From Welwitschia mirabilis (lineage: Eukaryota; Gnetophyta; Gnetopsida; Welwitschiales): DNA of 64,000 bases. Position 1 is the first letter of the stretch, and each line of letters starts with the position of its first letter. The position numbers and the translations under genes were made by a program. The stretch lies in assembly GCA_051453625.1 (NCBI GenBank), contig JBOZIK010000001.1:68022948-68086947 (forward strand). The letters run 5' to 3'. The notes beneath the pieces were generated by a model. That model was given only the letters and a program-made list of their open reading frames with translations, was not told where the DNA came from and did not search any database. Below, one piece after another: positions 62,390-64,000 of this stretch.

Positions 62390-62569
62390 AGGCTGCAAGG
62401 AGCTGAAAGAAGTATCACTCATCAAAGGTAAGTACCTTGAAACTTCTGTTCAGGTTATTTCAATTTAGTGCTGTGTTTTTCCTAGCTTAGTTTAAAGTAG
62501 GTTTTATTTTTCTATAATTTAAATTCTGTATTTTCTGTTAGTTTTCTTTTTTCATTTACTCCATCATAC

Positions 62570-63025
62570 ACATGACCTATAAGGACGACAGTCTGTTTTT
62601 TTGCATTCATCTTAATTTGTTTCAATGTCTATTTTTTTCCTGTATTCATTTTAAGTGTGTTTCTATGAACTGTGTCATCTCATCAGTCATTCCCATAACA
62701 CTGGTGGATGACAGTCTATTTTTTTTCCTTCTTTCTACTGTGTAAGTTTTATTCTTGTAAAATATTTAGCTTTTAGGTTCCTCGTTGTCTCATCTGTTAT
62801 CCACATTACGTGTAGGATGACAGTGTGTTTTTTACTCTCAATACAAAAATTTTCCATACTCTAGCATTTTTTTTTCTACAATAGTTATTTGGTTATCTTA
62901 TCTGTCATTCGAATGATGTATCAAGATGATAGTGCGCTGTGTTTTCTGGTTTCTGTAATTTTTGTTTTTCCCTCTCTGTGACCATCGCCCTATCTGTCAT
63001 CCCCACGATGAACTAGATGACAATT
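62570..63025 (+). repeat. Five tandem hairpin units in the 5' leader of element E
   Basis: Five spaced units each end in GA(C/T)GA(C/T)AG or the like, at 62,584, 62,707, 62,816, 62,925 and 63,016 (spacing 123, 109, 109 and 91). Each has an upstream partner such as GTCATC or TGTCATCC, so it could fold into a stem, and most are followed by T-rich runs. The array fills the leader between the primer site and gag. Similar but more decayed arrays are in the other leaders. Confidence 0.7.
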
Positions 63026-63074
63026 TATTATTTTTGATTTATGTGTTCTGTTAGTTACTGGAATATGAAGGGAC

Positions 63075-64000
63075 ATGATTAAAACTGGTAAGAAGACAAA
63101 ATATCATAGAGAACGAAACATGATCAAAGAAAATATCAAGGAAGGATTAATCGACTTCGAGTTAAATCTAGGTATGCATATTCTAGGTATGCAAATTCCT
63201 AGAATTAAAGAAGAAGATTTTTCTACATTTCTTATTTCAGAATCTGAATTCATAAATGAGAAGCATAGTGTAGAAAGTAATTATTTTATTCCTTCGAGTA
63301 TGTAAAATATGTTAAAATCATCTTAAAAGCAAAAACAAGTATATTCTTTTAATTCTCCAATTGTGCTAGGAACTTTTTCTTCGAATGCAAATATTACACT
63401 TAAAGATTTAATTTCTAGTAGAAAATGTGAAATTGAAAGCCCTTTTGATTTACCTCCTGGTAATGACGTCAAGTTAAGAAATTTAAGTGTGTATCCAACT
63501 TTTTTAGGGGAACCAGAAGAAAACCCCTTCTAATATTTAGCTGACATACAACAACTTGTGCTTACATCCAGAAATAGAAAAAAATGAATTAGTGATCATA
63601 CATACATGATTATTTTTCTACTTACCCTTAGAGGTAGGTCGAAAATTTGGTTAAAAAACGTTCTGCATAAAAGTTTTAAGTCATGAAGTCAAGTATAGGA
63701 AGTTTTTCATCAAACGATTCTTGAGTGAAACTACCATGAGGAAGAGAAGAGAAGAAGTCACCAACTTCCAACAACAACCTCATGAGTATTATGCAACCAC
63801 TTATAAAAATTTTATAATAGCTAGTCATTCCAACCCTATTAATAAATTTCGTAAGGAATAACTAGTAGATTATTTTTATACTAAATTAAATGCTTCAACT
63901 AAGCAACTTGTGGATTTTTTGCATGGGGGAAATTTGTTGAATTTAAGCTTAGAGGATGCTTGGAATGTGCTAGAAAATTTAGTAGAAATTAGTCAAACTT
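63075..64000 (+). pseudogene. Athila-like gag of element E, runs off the window
   Basis: The frame opens at 63,075 with KYHRERNMIKENIKEGLIDF and ends at a stop at 63,305. The gag core continues in other frames: SPFDLPPGNDVKLRNLSVYP followed by TFLGEPEENPF (63,438-63,531), FFIKRFLSETTMRKRREEVT near 63,700-63,760, and QLVDFLHGGNLLNLSLEDAW near 63,905-63,970. This order and the motifs (F.G.P.E.P..., ..F..KFFP..KT...R.EI..F.Q) are those of plant Ty3/gypsy Athila gag, the particle core protein. Stops and shifts show it is not functional. Confidence 0.8.

Overview
This is an AT-rich eukaryotic window, almost certainly plant nuclear DNA. It holds one intron-containing plant lectin gene, Copia and Ty3/gypsy retrotransposons including a chromovirus and an Athila-like family, a LINE, a CACTA-type DNA element, and a short AAACCCT (plant telomere-type) array. 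The transposons are heavily mutated and deeply nested, which suits an old, slowly purged large genome such as a gymnosperm; that lineage guess is inference. There are no operons, CRISPR arrays or bacterial signals. I saw no convincing tRNA or rRNA gene, but I did not search for them exhaustively.

Layout. 1-5.9 kb: AT-rich DNA without a recognisable gene. 5.9-6.75 kb: decayed Copia gag-pol on the minus strand. 7.3-10.7 kb: the only convincing host gene, a minus-strand three-domain jacalin-related lectin of the JAL3 type, followed by its upstream region to 11.4 kb. 11.4-12.65 kb: 5' part of a LINE (plus strand) with internal duplications. 12.65-29.73 kb: a minus-strand chain of five LTRs of one Athila-like family, holding one long, degenerate gag-pol body (15.7-25.0 kb) and three short internal remnants. 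29.73-38.8 kb: a second LINE copy with endonuclease and reverse transcriptase, cut by a 6.3 kb CACTA-type element (31,624-37,964). 40.4-43.4 kb: minus-strand chromovirus pol with chromodomain-side tail and an adjacent polypurine tract. 43.4-64 kb: nested copies of the same Athila-like family. An older copy, B, has its 3' LTR at 43,386. It is split by element C (45,683-54,395), which is flanked by a perfect 5-bp duplication, ATATC. C itself carries an inverted solo LTR (48,833-49,918). B is then cut again by a plus-strand element, E, from 58,999 to beyond the window edge.

How the parts relate. The lectin gene is independent of the transposons. The Athila-like family shares LTRs of about 1.2-1.3 kb ending TGTTG/CAACA or TGATGCC/CAACA, a tRNA-Asp-like primer site, a TATA box in U3, and a recurring nested inverted repeat (outer GTCATC/GATGAC, inner GTCAT/ATGAC) in the LTRs, 5' leaders and 3' non-coding regions. 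Some copies encode normal gag-pol. Others (around 13.1-14.0 kb and 50.1-52.4 kb) carry an unrecognised basic/acidic open frame in its place, and copy B has an unrecognised frame between pol and the 3' LTR. These element-borne frames and the hairpin arrays are the least explained content here.

Limits. Ten runs of N interrupt the sequence. Seven are exactly or about 100 bases and most lie inside LTRs or other repeats, so some LTR-to-LTR junctions may be assembly joins. LTR and domain boundaries were read by eye from repeated copies and motif matches.
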